Assembly: GCA_900545365.1 (NCBI GenBank)
Contig: UQYL01000003.1
Coordinates: forward strand, 1-64,000
DNA: 64,000 nucleotides
From: an uncultured Dialister sp.
GTDB lineage: Bacteria > Bacillota > Negativicutes > Veillonellales > Dialisteraceae
Reading direction: 5' to 3'
Both the position numbers and the translations under genes were made by a program. The stretch's first letter is position 1; every line of letters starts with the position of its first letter. The notes below the pieces were generated by a model. The model worked only from the letters and a program-made list of their open reading frames with translations, ran no database searches and was not told the origin of the DNA. Positions 48,910-56,318 of the stretch are shown here, in pieces.

Positions 48910-49356
48910 ATGATGGATATAAAGAAAGGAAGCGCAGAGAAGATCGGCCAGTGGCTCGCTCTCGTGGAGAAGGAAAAAGATGGATTCCCTGGTCTGGAAA
49001 CGGAAGAAGGGCTGCGGCAGTTCAGGGACAGCGTCCTTGCGCACATGGAGCGCGGCGCGGCTCTGGAAGCGCGCGAAGCGGGGCGGCTCGCGGGCGTGCT
49101 GCTGTTTGACCGGGAAGGACGGACGCTGGATTTCCTTGCGGTGGAAAGGGAGCACCGCAGGAAGGGGATCGGCAGGGCTCTCTGCCTGAAAGCGCTGGAA
49201 GAAATGCCGGAGGGGGATATTGCGGTGATCACCCATCCGCCGGAAGCGGAAAGAGGACATGCGGCCCGGGCGTTTTATCGGTCGCTCGATTTTGAAGAAG
49301 AGGAGCGGATAGAAATTTTCGGCGCGCCCGCGCAGGTCTTCTGGCTGCGGCGGTAA
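48910..49356 (+). CDS. GNAT family N-acetyltransferase
   Basis: A 148-residue protein with the acetyl-CoA-binding motif FLAVEREHRRKGIGRALCLKA and a C-terminal ARAFYRSLDFEEEERIEIFG typical of GNAT enzymes. Start taken as ATG 48910 (ATG 48913 follows), because the frame's earlier ATG lies before the rplT terminator. The start region has no strong ribosome binding site. Substrate unknown. Confidence 0.75.
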   Translation: MMDIKKGSAEKIGQWLALVEKEKDGFPGLETEEGLRQFRDSVLAHMERGAALEAREAGRLAGVLLFDREGRTLDFLAVEREHRRKGIGRALCLKALEEMPEGDIAVITHPPEAERGHAARAFYRSLDFEEEERIEIFGAPAQVFWLRR

Positions 49357-49367
49357 ATCGGAACAGC

Positions 49368-49398
49368 AAAAAAGGACAGTTTCAAGCTGTCCTTTTTT
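49368..49398. terminator. Bidirectional terminator between GNAT and the dehydrogenase
   Basis: AAAAGGACAG and CTGTCCTTTT around TTTCAAG, with A-run and T-run on either side; serves both converging genes. Confidence 0.85.
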
Positions 49399-49404
49399 AT
49401 TGAT

Positions 49405-50346
49405 TTAGCAGATGATGTTTTTCTGACGCCCTTCCGCCCAGGCGCGGATATTGTCAAAAACGATGCCCGCGCGCCGTTCCATGGCTTCCTTGCTGAAGAA
49501 ACCGATGTGCGGCGTCAGGATGCAGTGAGGGGCGGAGAGGAGCGGATGGTCGGCCGGAAGCGGCGGCTCCGTGTCGTAGACGTCGATGCCGGCCCCGGCG
49601 ATGCGTTCTTCCCGGAGAGCCTCTGCCAGGGATTCCGCATCGAGCACGGGGCCTCTGGCCGTATTGATGAGGATGGCCGTCTTTTTCATCAGGGCGATTT
49701 CCTTTTTCCCGATGATCCCCTTTGTTTCCGATGTGAGGGGAAGATGGATGGAAATGATGTCGCTCGTCCGGAGGACGGTCTCCAGATCGGCGTAATGAAT
49801 GGCTTCATCTTTCGGCGTGCGGTTGTAGCCCCAGACGTCGCAGCCGAAGGCCCGCGCGAGTTCTGCCGTGCGCTGCCCGATCGCGCCGGTGCCGATGATG
49901 CCGAAGCGCTTGCCCGCCAGTTCTCCGCCGAGAAATGCGCTGCCGGAACCGCCGCTGCGGGTGGCTCTTTCCGCGTCGGGAATTTCACGGAGCAGAGAGA
50001 CAGCCATGCCGAAAACGAGTTCCGCTACCGCTTCCGTGGAATACCCGGCACAGTTGGATACGGCGATGCCGTGTTCCCGGCAGTAGTCGATATCGGCGTG
50101 ATCCACCCCTGTAAAGGCGATGCAGAGGTATTTGAGCGCCTCTGCGCAGGACAGCGCTTCTTCGCGGCAGGGATAATTGGTGATGACAGCAGCGTCGGCG
50201 GATGCGAGGCGGCGGCCCAGCTCCTGCTGATCCTGCGGACGGTCATGGAAGATCTCCACGTCCCACCCTTCTCCGCGGAGAGGAGAGGAAAGCGTTTCCA
50301 GCAATTCGCCGGAAACGGCGAGCGGTTCGGCAATGACTAATTTCAT
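49405..50346 (-). CDS. D-isomer specific 2-hydroxyacid dehydrogenase
   Basis: A 313-residue NAD-dependent dehydrogenase: ITNYPCREEAL, FTGVDHADIDYCREHGIAV, NAD-binding GKRFGIIGTGAIGQRTAELA, the substrate Arg in LINTARGPVLDAESLAEAL, the Glu of GIDVYDTEPPL and the catalytic His in LTPHIGFFSKEAM. ATG 50346 with GGAG upstream. Substrate (D-lactate-, glycerate- or hydroxyisocaproate-like) is not determined. It shares an operon with the upstream DMT transporter gene. Confidence 0.88.
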   Translation of the reverse strand: MKLVIAEPLAVSGELLETLSSPLRGEGWDVEIFHDRPQDQQELGRRLASADAAVITNYPCREEALSCAEALKYLCIAFTGVDHADIDYCREHGIAVSNCAGYSTEAVAELVFGMAVSLLREIPDAERATRSGGSGSAFLGGELAGKRFGIIGTGAIGQRTAELARAFGCDVWGYNRTPKDEAIHYADLETVLRTSDIISIHLPLTSETKGIIGKKEIALMKKTAILINTARGPVLDAESLAEALREERIAGAGIDVYDTEPPLPADHPLLSAPHCILTPHIGFFSKEAMERRAGIVFDNIRAWAEGRQKNIIC

Positions 50347-50369
50347 GATGGCTCCTTTCAGATAAAAAA

Positions 50370-51272
50370 TCAGAATGTATGGCTTCTTCTGCGGGAGCAG
50401 AAGGAAGAAAACGATAAGAGCGCCCGGCTCGGCAGCTGCGACCAGAATACGCCCGCCGTCATGCAGAGCACGCCGACGAATTCCCGAGACGTCATGGTCT
50501 CGCCGAGAATGAAGACGCCGCCCAGTCCGCCGAAGACCATTTCCAGGCTGAGGAGCATGGAGCATTCGGTCGGCGGCAGGTGTTTCTGACCGATGATCTG
50601 CAGCGTATAGGCCGCGCCAGTCGATAAAAGGCCCGTGTACAGGATCGGCTGCCATGCGGCGAGCAGCGCCTCCGGGCGGATGGTTTCAAACAGAAGCGCT
50701 CCCGCCAGATTGATTATGGCGCAGACGAGAAACTGCCCGGCCGCGATTTCGACGGGATCGTACCGGACGGACGCGTAATCGAGGTACAGAATGTGCGCGG
50801 AGAAGCAGAATGCGCAGAGAAATACGAGAAGATCGCCAGTGCCGACGGTCAGGGCTTCCGTGACGGACAGAAAATAGACGCCCGCCATGGCGAGCGCCGC
50901 GCCGATGACATGATTCACGCGGAGGACATTTCCCAGGAAAAGTCCGAAGAGCGGCACCATGAGAATGTATGTGGCGGTGATAAAGCTGGCTTTGGATGCC
51001 GTCGTATAAAGAATGCCGCACTGCTGGAGGATCGTGCCGGCGGAAAAAATAAGGCCCGCAAAGAGGATGCCCAGCCACCGGGGGAAAGCCGCTTTGACAG
51101 GCGGCGCTTCGCGGCGGCTCAGCAGGAGCACCGGCAGCAGCGAGACCGCGCCGAGCAGGGAGCGGGCGGCGTTGAAGGTGAGCGGCCCGATGTCATTCAT
51201 GGCGACGGACTGCGCCACGAACGCAAAGCCCCAGATCATCGCGGTGAGTATGAGAAGAAGACGATATTTCAT
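50370..51272 (-). CDS. DMT superfamily (EamA-type) transporter
   Basis: A 300-residue protein with ten helices and two EamA repeats: LTAMIWGFAFVAQSVAMNDI with FNAARSLLGAVSLLPVLLL, and TGAAYTLQIIGQKHLPPTE with SLEMVFGGLGGVFILGE in the second half, a strong family match. Promoter at 51369-51341. It lies 23 bases upstream of the dehydrogenase gene, so the pair may move and metabolise a shared compound; that is inference. Confidence 0.88.
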   Translation of the reverse strand: MKYRLLLILTAMIWGFAFVAQSVAMNDIGPLTFNAARSLLGAVSLLPVLLLSRREAPPVKAAFPRWLGILFAGLIFSAGTILQQCGILYTTASKASFITATYILMVPLFGLFLGNVLRVNHVIGAALAMAGVYFLSVTEALTVGTGDLLVFLCAFCFSAHILYLDYASVRYDPVEIAAGQFLVCAIINLAGALLFETIRPEALLAAWQPILYTGLLSTGAAYTLQIIGQKHLPPTECSMLLSLEMVFGGLGGVFILGETMTSREFVGVLCMTAGVFWSQLPSRALLSFSSFCSRRRSHTF

Positions 51273-51340
51273 CAGTTAAAATTCCGAGCCTGCTCTCCGT
51301 GTGGAGCGGCTCGCTCCATTTCATCAATATTTCCTGACCT

Positions 51341-51369
51341 ATTATATATTTACGCGTATTTTTTGTCGA
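51341..51369 (-). promoter_or_regulatory. Promoter of the DMT-dehydrogenase operon
   Basis: On the minus strand TCGACA (51369-51364), a 17-base spacer and TATAAT (51346-51341). Between it and the gene lies an imperfect hairpin with GAGCC and GGCTC arms (51287-51313). Confidence 0.65.
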
Positions 51370-51405
51370 TTCACAGACAGATTCCTGCGGACGGAAGAAT
51401 ACGCC

Positions 51406-51434
51406 TTGCGCTTTTCCTGTCCGGCAGGTATAAT
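51406..51434 (+). promoter_or_regulatory. Promoter of rpsO
   Basis: TTGCGC 51406-51411, a 17-base spacer, TATAAT 51429-51434. It gives an 80-base leader before rpsO and is divergent from the DMT promoter. Confidence 0.7.
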
Positions 51435-51520
51435 ACACTCGTTGTGAACTGTGTCTTAGTTTTTCGAGACTCCGACGAATTACTCAGATACGGCAATTTT
51501 CCATACAGGAGGAGAATATT

Positions 51521-51790
51521 ATGCTTACAGCAGAACAGAAAAAAGAAGTTATTGAACAGTATGCGACTCATGAAGGCGACACGGGATCTCCGGAAGTACA
51601 GATCGCGATCCTCACGAAGAGAATCGTTATCCTCACGGAACATCTGAAGGAACACAAGAAAGATCATCATTCCCGCCGCGGCCTGCTGAAAATGGTCGGC
51701 CAGCGCAGAAACATGCTCGACTACCTCCGCCGCACGGACATCGAAAGATACAGAACCCTCGGCGCGAAGCTGGGCCTGCGTCTGAAATAA
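51521..51790 (+). CDS. rpsO: 30S ribosomal protein S15
   Basis: An 89-residue protein matching S15: THEGDTGSPEVQIAILTKRI, HLKEHKKDHHSRRGLLKMVG and RRNMLDYLRRTDIERYRTL. ATG 51521 with CAGGAGGAG upstream. pnp often follows rpsO but is far away here (5245). Confidence 0.97.
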   Translation: MLTAEQKKEVIEQYATHEGDTGSPEVQIAILTKRIVILTEHLKEHKKDHHSRRGLLKMVGQRRNMLDYLRRTDIERYRTLGAKLGLRLK

Positions 51791-51796
51791 GAATGG

Positions 51797-51828
51797 AAAA
51801 ATGCAGCGTGTCATGCGCTGCATTTTTG
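51797..51828 (+). terminator. Terminator after rpsO
   Basis: AAATGCAGCG pairs with CGCTGCATTT around a short loop, then T. Confidence 0.85.
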
Positions 51829-51923
51829 ATTGCCTGAAAAAGAATCCGAAAGAGAAACGAATTTCCTTGCGCTCTTTCTGTATAATAAAAAAGTAGAAAA
51901 AGAAAGGAAAGGAAGCGGGGAAA

Positions 51924-52091
51924 ATGGACGAGAAAGATGAAGCGCGGATGGATGAAGCCGTAAGAGAGCTGCTGAAAGATCCGGTAATGGTGAAAGAGGT
52001 CGCGAAGATGCGTGACCGGGGCATGTCTGAGACCTACGTGCAGAATTGGCTCCGCCAGATCGCGGCGCTGAATCAGACGGGAAAGAAATAA
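51924..52091 (+). CDS. Small charged protein of unknown function
   Basis: A 55-residue frame from ATG 51924: acidic N-terminus (MDEKDEARMDEAVRELLKD), a helical middle and YVQNWLRQIAALNQTGKK at the end. Supported by TATAAT at 51881-51886, a purine-rich GGAAAGGAAG leader and a tight terminator at the stop. The alternating charged/hydrophobic pattern suggests two amphipathic helices, perhaps a small helix-turn-helix. No family recognised. Confidence 0.6.
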   Translation: MDEKDEARMDEAVRELLKDPVMVKEVAKMRDRGMSETYVQNWLRQIAALNQTGKK

Positions 52092-52122
52092 GCGGAAGGG
52101 AAAAAAGTACCTTCCGCTTTTT
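52091..52122 (+). terminator. Terminator after the small charged protein
   Basis: AGCGGAAGG and CCTTCCGCT with a 10-base A-rich loop, then T-run. The IS element begins nine bases later. Confidence 0.8.
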
Positions 52123-52130
52123 GTATGCTG

Positions 52131-52830
52131 AAAACCCCCGGTTTCACCGGGGAGTTCCCTAGAGCTTCTAGCTATGAGGAAAGTGTTACATAAAAAAGAC
52201 CTCCCTGTATAGTACAAGAGTCAGTCTGTCAAAATGACAAATGTACGAAAAGGGAGGTCTTTTTTATGGACGATGTGAAAAGTTTATCACATACGAAATG
52301 GAATTGTAAGTACCATATAGTTTTTGCGCCAAAGTATAGAAGGAAAGTGTTTTATGAACAGGAAAGAATGGAAATCGGACAAATATTAAGGACGCTGTGC
52401 AAAAGGAAAGAAGTAAATTTGTTAGAAGCCGAGGCATGTCCAGATCATATCCACATACTGGTGGAGATACCGCCTAAAATCAGCATATCCAATTTTATGG
52501 GGTATCTGAAAGGGAAAAGCAGCCTGGCGATTTATGAGAAATGGGGGAATATGAAATACAAGTATAAAAGGAGATCATTCTGGTGTCGAGGATACTATGT
52601 AGATACGGTAGGAAAAAATACGAAAAAGATCAGAGAATATATCCAGAATCAATTGAGAGAAGACAAAGAACTGGATGAAATGACGTTGAATTTAACCGAC
52701 CCGTTTACGGGTAACAAGAAATAAGATGCACGGACAGACTGACAAAGGAGCGCGGGGACGCGCTGCCGGTAGAACAGGCGCTTTGTGCCGCATGTGAAAT
52801 ACCCCCGGCTACGCCGGGGGATATTTTTTT
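52131..52830 (+). mobile_element. IS200-type insertion sequence (IS200/IS605 family, tnpA only)
   Basis: A ~700-base element with subterminal hairpins rather than inverted repeats. The left end has CCCCGG-TTTCA-CCGGGG (52136-52152) and the right end CCCCCGGC-TAC-GCCGGGGG (52802-52820) followed by a T-run. Only tnpA is present, no tnpB. In the left end, AAAAAAGACCTCCC (52192-52205) pairs with GGGAGGTCTTTTTT (52252-52265). This forms a terminator that blocks read-through from outside and also hides the tnpA ribosome binding site, the known IS200 control. Exact ends are uncertain by a few bases. Confidence 0.85.
52266..52724 (+). CDS. tnpA: IS200/IS605 family transposase TnpA
   Basis: A 152-residue Y1 HUH transposase: HTKWNCKYHIVFAPKYRRKV, the HUH motif in CPDHIHILVEIPP, and the catalytic Tyr in TKKIREYIQNQ. 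It is full length for IS200-type enzymes (~150) and without stops, so the element may still be active. The ribosome binding site GGGAGG lies in the 3' arm of the left-end hairpin, eight bases from ATG 52266. The gene is AT-rich compared with its host. Confidence 0.95.
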   Translation: MDDVKSLSHTKWNCKYHIVFAPKYRRKVFYEQERMEIGQILRTLCKRKEVNLLEAEACPDHIHILVEIPPKISISNFMGYLKGKSSLAIYEKWGNMKYKYKRRSFWCRGYYVDTVGKNTKKIREYIQNQLREDKELDEMTLNLTDPFTGNKK

Positions 52831-52869
52831 TCATGCGGCAGAGGCATTTGAACGGATTCGTTATAAGTA

Positions 52870-52899
52870 TTGGGAATTTAAGATGCGGCGGGGTATAAA
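52870..52899 (+). promoter_or_regulatory. Weak candidate promoter for the cyclophilin-like lipoprotein
   Basis: TTGGGA 52870-52875, an 18-base spacer and TATAAA 52894-52899. Confidence 0.3.
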
Positions 52900-52941
52900 G
52901 AAGACAGAACCAGCGGAAAGCGGAAGAAGGGAGAGGGAAAG

Positions 52942-53436
52942 ATGAAAAAATGGATGACAGCATGCTGCCTGGGGCTGGCAGCGGCCGCCGCGGCGGGATG
53001 CGGCGCGACGGGAGCGGCTTCCGGGAATCCGGCGTCTCCGGAGACAACTGTGCAGAGGGAAGAGATTTTATCGGAGGACAGTAAGGAAATGAAACAGATT
53101 CGCATAGAAGACGGGGCAGGACATGCCGCGGTATTTGAATTGAACGGAAGCGGCGCGGCGGAGGCGCTGTACGCCCAGCTGCCTCTTACGGTACAAGTGG
53201 AGAATTTCAGCAGCAATGAAAAAATTTTTTATCCGGCGGAACTTCCTCTGACGGATACGCCCCATCCGGCGGAACCGGAAGCGGGCGTGCTGGCGTATTA
53301 TGCGCCATGGGGAAATGTAGTCATGTTCTATGATTCTTTCCGCCCGAACGGGGATCTCTACGAATTGGGACACGCGGTTGCCGGGACGGATCAGATCGCG
53401 CTGTTTTCCGGCGAGCTGCATGCGGCGGCGCTGTAA
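52942..53436 (+). CDS. Cyclophilin-like fold lipoprotein
   Basis: A 164-residue protein with a lipoprotein signal peptide (MKKWMTACCLGLAAAAAAGC) and a C-terminal domain of the cyclophilin-like family: IRIEDGAGHAAVFELNGSG, LPLTVQVENFSSNEKIFY and NVVMFYDSFRPNGDLYELG. These proteins are not proven prolyl isomerases. They are often found with flavodoxin-family genes of the kind at 815 and 2058, but here the gene stands alone. ATG 52942 with GGGAGAGGGAAAG upstream. Confidence 0.75.
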   Translation: MKKWMTACCLGLAAAAAAGCGATGAASGNPASPETTVQREEILSEDSKEMKQIRIEDGAGHAAVFELNGSGAAEALYAQLPLTVQVENFSSNEKIFYPAELPLTDTPHPAEPEAGVLAYYAPWGNVVMFYDSFRPNGDLYELGHAVAGTDQIALFSGELHAAAL

Positions 53437-53459
53437 GAGCCCGCCGGCAGTGAATCGAA

Positions 53460-53494
53460 GAAGCCGTCAGGCCTGTAAGGGCCGGCGGCTTTTT
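53460..53494 (+). terminator. Terminator after the cyclophilin-like gene
   Basis: GAAGCCGTC and GGCGGCTT plus inner AGGCC-GGCC pairing, then five T. Confidence 0.7.
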
Positions 53495-53588
53495 GCGTGC
53501 CTGCATTCTGTTTTCGGGTGAGGCGGAATGTTTATAAAAAACAGTTTCCATGTGTTCAGAAAAGGTATATATTTTATACAAGAAGAAA

Positions 53589-53616
53589 TTGAAAGTTTTG
53601 TTTGATGAAATATATT
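53589..53616 (+). promoter_or_regulatory. Candidate promoter of the feo operon
   Basis: TTGAAA 53589-53594, a 16-base spacer, TATATT 53611-53616, in an AT-rich stretch (53525-53630). An iron-responsive operator might overlap, but I see no convincing Fur palindrome. Confidence 0.5.
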
Positions 53617-53680
53617 TTTCTGTATGTAGAGGCCGGCTTATTCGGCGGAAGAGGATCCGCGGGGCGGGCCGGAGCCAGAG

Positions 53681-53923
53681 GTGAGAAAATTGCTGTTGAA
53701 AGACGGGCAGGTCGGGATGTCTTACGCGGTGGAGGCGACGCATCTTCCCTTTCAGCTGGAGCGGCGTCTGGAAGCGCTGGGTATGACCAGAGATACGCGG
53801 ATCTCCGTGCTGAACCGCAAAGGGAAAGGGATACTGATCATCAAGCTGAGAGGCAGCCGTTTTGCGCTGGGCTATAACATTACGAAGAACATTGAAGTGA
53901 AAGCGGGTGAACCGGTTGGGTGA
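53681..53923 (+). CDS. feoA: Ferrous iron transport protein A
   Basis: An 80-residue SH3-like FeoA: RRLEALGMTRDTRISVLNRK, then GILIIKLRGSRFALGYNITK. GTG 53681 with GGAG upstream. It overlaps feoB and probably modulates it. Confidence 0.88.
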   Translation: MRKLLLKDGQVGMSYAVEATHLPFQLERRLEALGMTRDTRISVLNRKGKGILIIKLRGSRFALGYNITKNIEVKAGEPVG

Positions 53924-55970
53924 GAGGGAGATAACCGTCGGCTTTATCGGAAATCCGAACTGCGGCAAGACCACTCTTTTTAACGCGTATACCGGAGCGA
54001 ATCTGAAAGTGGCGAACTGGCCCGGCGTTACCGTGGAGAAAATGGAAGGGGAGGTCGAAGAGGAGGAAGATCATGTCCATATCCATCTGGTCGATCTGCC
54101 CGGTACGTACAGCCTGACTTCCTATACGATGGAGGAGACGGTGGCCCGGCAGTGCATCCTGAGCGGGCAGGTCGACGTCATCATCAATGTGGTCGACGCG
54201 TCGGCGCTGGAGCGCAGCCTGTATCTGACGCTGCAGCTTCTGGAATTGGGGCGTCCTGTGGTGATGGCGCTCAATATGATGGACATCGTGGAAAAGCGGG
54301 GTATGGAGATTGATCTCCACCGTCTGCCGGAATTGCTCGGCACCCCGGTGATCCCGATTTCTGCCCGGCAGCGCCGCGGGCTGGATATCCTTCTTCATGC
54401 GGCGGTGATGCACGAAGGGAGCACCGGCCCGGATCGGCTGATCCATTTCCATAAAGAGGTTTCCCATCACCGGCACGATCATCACGCAGAATATGCCATG
54501 GTCTATTCGGATGAGATCGAGGATAAGATCGATCAGATCCTTCCTGTGCTGAAACAAAAATATCCTGATCTCATCAATTACCGCTGGCACGCGCTGAAAC
54601 TGCTGGAAGGAGACCGGGAGATCTCGGAAAAATATCCTGTGGAGCTTCCGGAAGTGCTGGACCGCAGCTATGAGTCGGAGATTATCAATCAGAAATATGA
54701 CTTCATCGGAGAGATTATCCGGGAAGTGCTCATTCACAAAGTGCGGCAGGACGTGCTTACGGAGCGGGCGGATAAGGTGCTGACGAGCAATGTCTGGGGC
54801 ATCCCCGTATTTCTCGGCATCATGGCGGTGACCTTTTTTCTGACCTTTACGATCGGCGACTGGATCAAGGGATTTTTTGAGGCGGGCATCGGCTGGCTTT
54901 CCGAAGGAGCAGGTTCCTTCCTGCTTCATGTCGGCGCGGGAGAGATGGCGACGTCTCTTCTGGTGGACGGCATCATCGGCGGCGTCGGGACAATCGTCAC
55001 TTTTCTGCCCAATATCCTCATCCTTTTCCTGTGCTTGGCGCTTCTGGAGGACAGCGGCTACATGGCGCGGGTGGCGTATGTGATGGAAGATATCATGAGC
55101 CGCCTCGGGCTGTCGGGGAAGGCTTTCATCCCCATGCTTCTCGGATTCGGATGCACCGTGCCGGCTGTCATGGCGTCGCGGGCGCTGGAAAATAAGCGGG
55201 ACCGCTACAAGGTCATGCTCGTCACGCCGTTTATGAGCTGCAACGCCAGGCTGACGATTTATATTCTCTTTTCGGAAATGTTTTTCCCCGGGCACGCCAT
55301 GCTCGTGGCGTACTCCATGTACCTCATCGGCATCGCGGTGGCGATCGCCGTTTCCTGGATCATCCATCTGCTGGACAGGAAAAACAGCGCGAATTACCTG
55401 ATGATCGAGCTGCCGGAATATAAACTGCCCGATTCCCGGACAGTAGGCATCTATGTGTGGGAAAAGATCAAGGAATATCTGGAAAAAGCGGGCACCACGA
55501 TTTTCCTGGCTACGCTTGCCATCTGGTGCCTTCTGAATTTCGGGCCCGGAGGATACGCGGCGGACATGGCGGGCAGCTTCGGGGCGATCCTCGGCAAGGC
55601 GCTGACTCCGTTTTTTGCGCCGATCGGTCTTGGCTTCTGGCAGATCGTGGTGGCGCTGATTGCCGGGGTATCGGCAAAAGAAGTAGTCGTTTCCAGCTGC
55701 GCCGTGCTTTTCGGCGTGGTCAACGCGAGCGCGCCGGAAGGGATGGCCGCTTTTGCCGAAGCGCTCACCGCCATAGGGTTTGGCCCTTTTAACGCGTTCT
55801 GCCTCATGGTTTTCTGCCTGCTGTACATTCCCTGCGCGGCGGCGCTGGCGACGATCCGGAAAGAAGCGGACAGCTGGGCATGGATGGGATTTACCGCCTT
55901 TTTCCAGCTGGCGGTGGCATGGATCGTAACTTTTTGCATATATCAAGCGGGTTCCCGTCTGCTGTTCTGA
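53907..55970 (+). CDS. feoB: Ferrous iron transport protein B
   Basis: A 687-residue Fe(II) transporter: N-terminal G domain with GNPNCGKTTLFNAYTG, switch-2 DLPGTYSLTSYTMEE, NMMD base-recognition motif, a helical GDI domain, and the membrane domain with GFGCTVPAVMASRALENKRDR and MLVTPFMSCNARLTIY (gate-like Cys-containing motifs). A His-rich HKEVSHHRHDHHAEY segment links G domain and GDI region. Start GTG 53907 overlaps feoA by 17 bases; TTG 53916 is an alternative. Confidence 0.95.
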   Translation: MNRLGEREITVGFIGNPNCGKTTLFNAYTGANLKVANWPGVTVEKMEGEVEEEEDHVHIHLVDLPGTYSLTSYTMEETVARQCILSGQVDVIINVVDASALERSLYLTLQLLELGRPVVMALNMMDIVEKRGMEIDLHRLPELLGTPVIPISARQRRGLDILLHAAVMHEGSTGPDRLIHFHKEVSHHRHDHHAEYAMVYSDEIEDKIDQILPVLKQKYPDLINYRWHALKLLEGDREISEKYPVELPEVLDRSYESEIINQKYDFIGEIIREVLIHKVRQDVLTERADKVLTSNVWGIPVFLGIMAVTFFLTFTIGDWIKGFFEAGIGWLSEGAGSFLLHVGAGEMATSLLVDGIIGGVGTIVTFLPNILILFLCLALLEDSGYMARVAYVMEDIMSRLGLSGKAFIPMLLGFGCTVPAVMASRALENKRDRYKVMLVTPFMSCNARLTIYILFSEMFFPGHAMLVAYSMYLIGIAVAIAVSWIIHLLDRKNSANYLMIELPEYKLPDSRTVGIYVWEKIKEYLEKAGTTIFLATLAIWCLLNFGPGGYAADMAGSFGAILGKALTPFFAPIGLGFWQIVVALIAGVSAKEVVVSSCAVLFGVVNASAPEGMAAFAEALTAIGFGPFNAFCLMVFCLLYIPCAAALATIRKEADSWAWMGFTAFFQLAVAWIVTFCIYQAGSRLLF

Positions 55971-55991
55971 CACGGAAAGAAGGAGAAAACG

Positions 55992-56198
55992 GTGGCGGCA
56001 TGGATACTGGCGGCGGTACTGCTTTTGTACTGCGGATGGGCGTGCCGGAGAATCTGGCTGCGCCGGAAGAAAAAGCCCGTGGGATGTATGGGCTGTCCGT
56101 ACAAGGGAACGGCCCGGTGCCGCGGAGAAACGGGGCTCCGCGGCGGCATTGACCGCAGGGGGGCGGCTTTGCGGCGGCGTTCCGTTCCGCGGGAATAA
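55992..56198 (+). CDS. FeoB-associated Cys-rich membrane protein
   Basis: A 68-residue protein with one N-terminal membrane helix (MAAWILAAVLLLYCGWACRR) and the family's Cys cluster GCMGCPYKGTARC, then an Arg-rich tail. GTG 55992 with AAGGAG upstream, 21 bases after feoB. Members occur next to feoB; whether the Cys residues bind iron is not known. Confidence 0.8.
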   Translation: MAAWILAAVLLLYCGWACRRIWLRRKKKPVGCMGCPYKGTARCRGETGLRGGIDRRGAALRRRSVPRE

Positions 56199-56212
56199 AT
56201 ACAGCGGGGACA

Positions 56213-56233
56213 GGCGGCGGCAGGCCGCCTTTT
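56213..56233 (+). terminator. Terminator of the feo operon
   Basis: GGCGGC and GCCGCC around GGCAG, then TTTT. Confidence 0.7.
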
Positions 56234-56281
56234 CTTCTGCGCATTTTTCCGCAAATTTCTGTCGGATTCTATTCGATGTGG

Positions 56282-56287
56282 TACAAT
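56282..56287 (+). promoter_or_regulatory. Extended -10 element of the mre cluster
   Basis: TACAAT preceded by TGG, 31 bases before mreB. No good -35 box, which fits extended -10 promoters. Confidence 0.5.
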
Positions 56288-56318
56288 AAACAGGATATGG
56301 ACAGGAAGGGAAAAATTT

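Noticed and set aside
50347..50655. N-terminal extension of the 2-hydroxyacid dehydrogenase into the DMT gene
   Set aside because: The extension is antisense-like, Arg-rich sequence overlapping the neighbouring gene. ATG 50346 has a ribosome binding site and starts at the expected beta strand.
52131..52830. CRISPR or RNA-guided element
   Set aside because: The C/G hairpins at both sides are single IS200 end structures; there are no spaced direct repeats and no tnpB or cas gene anywhere in the window.
53525..53630. Fur box in front of feoA
   Set aside because: The AT-rich stretch has short palindromic bits but nothing close to the 19-bp Fur consensus; left as a possible site only in the promoter note.
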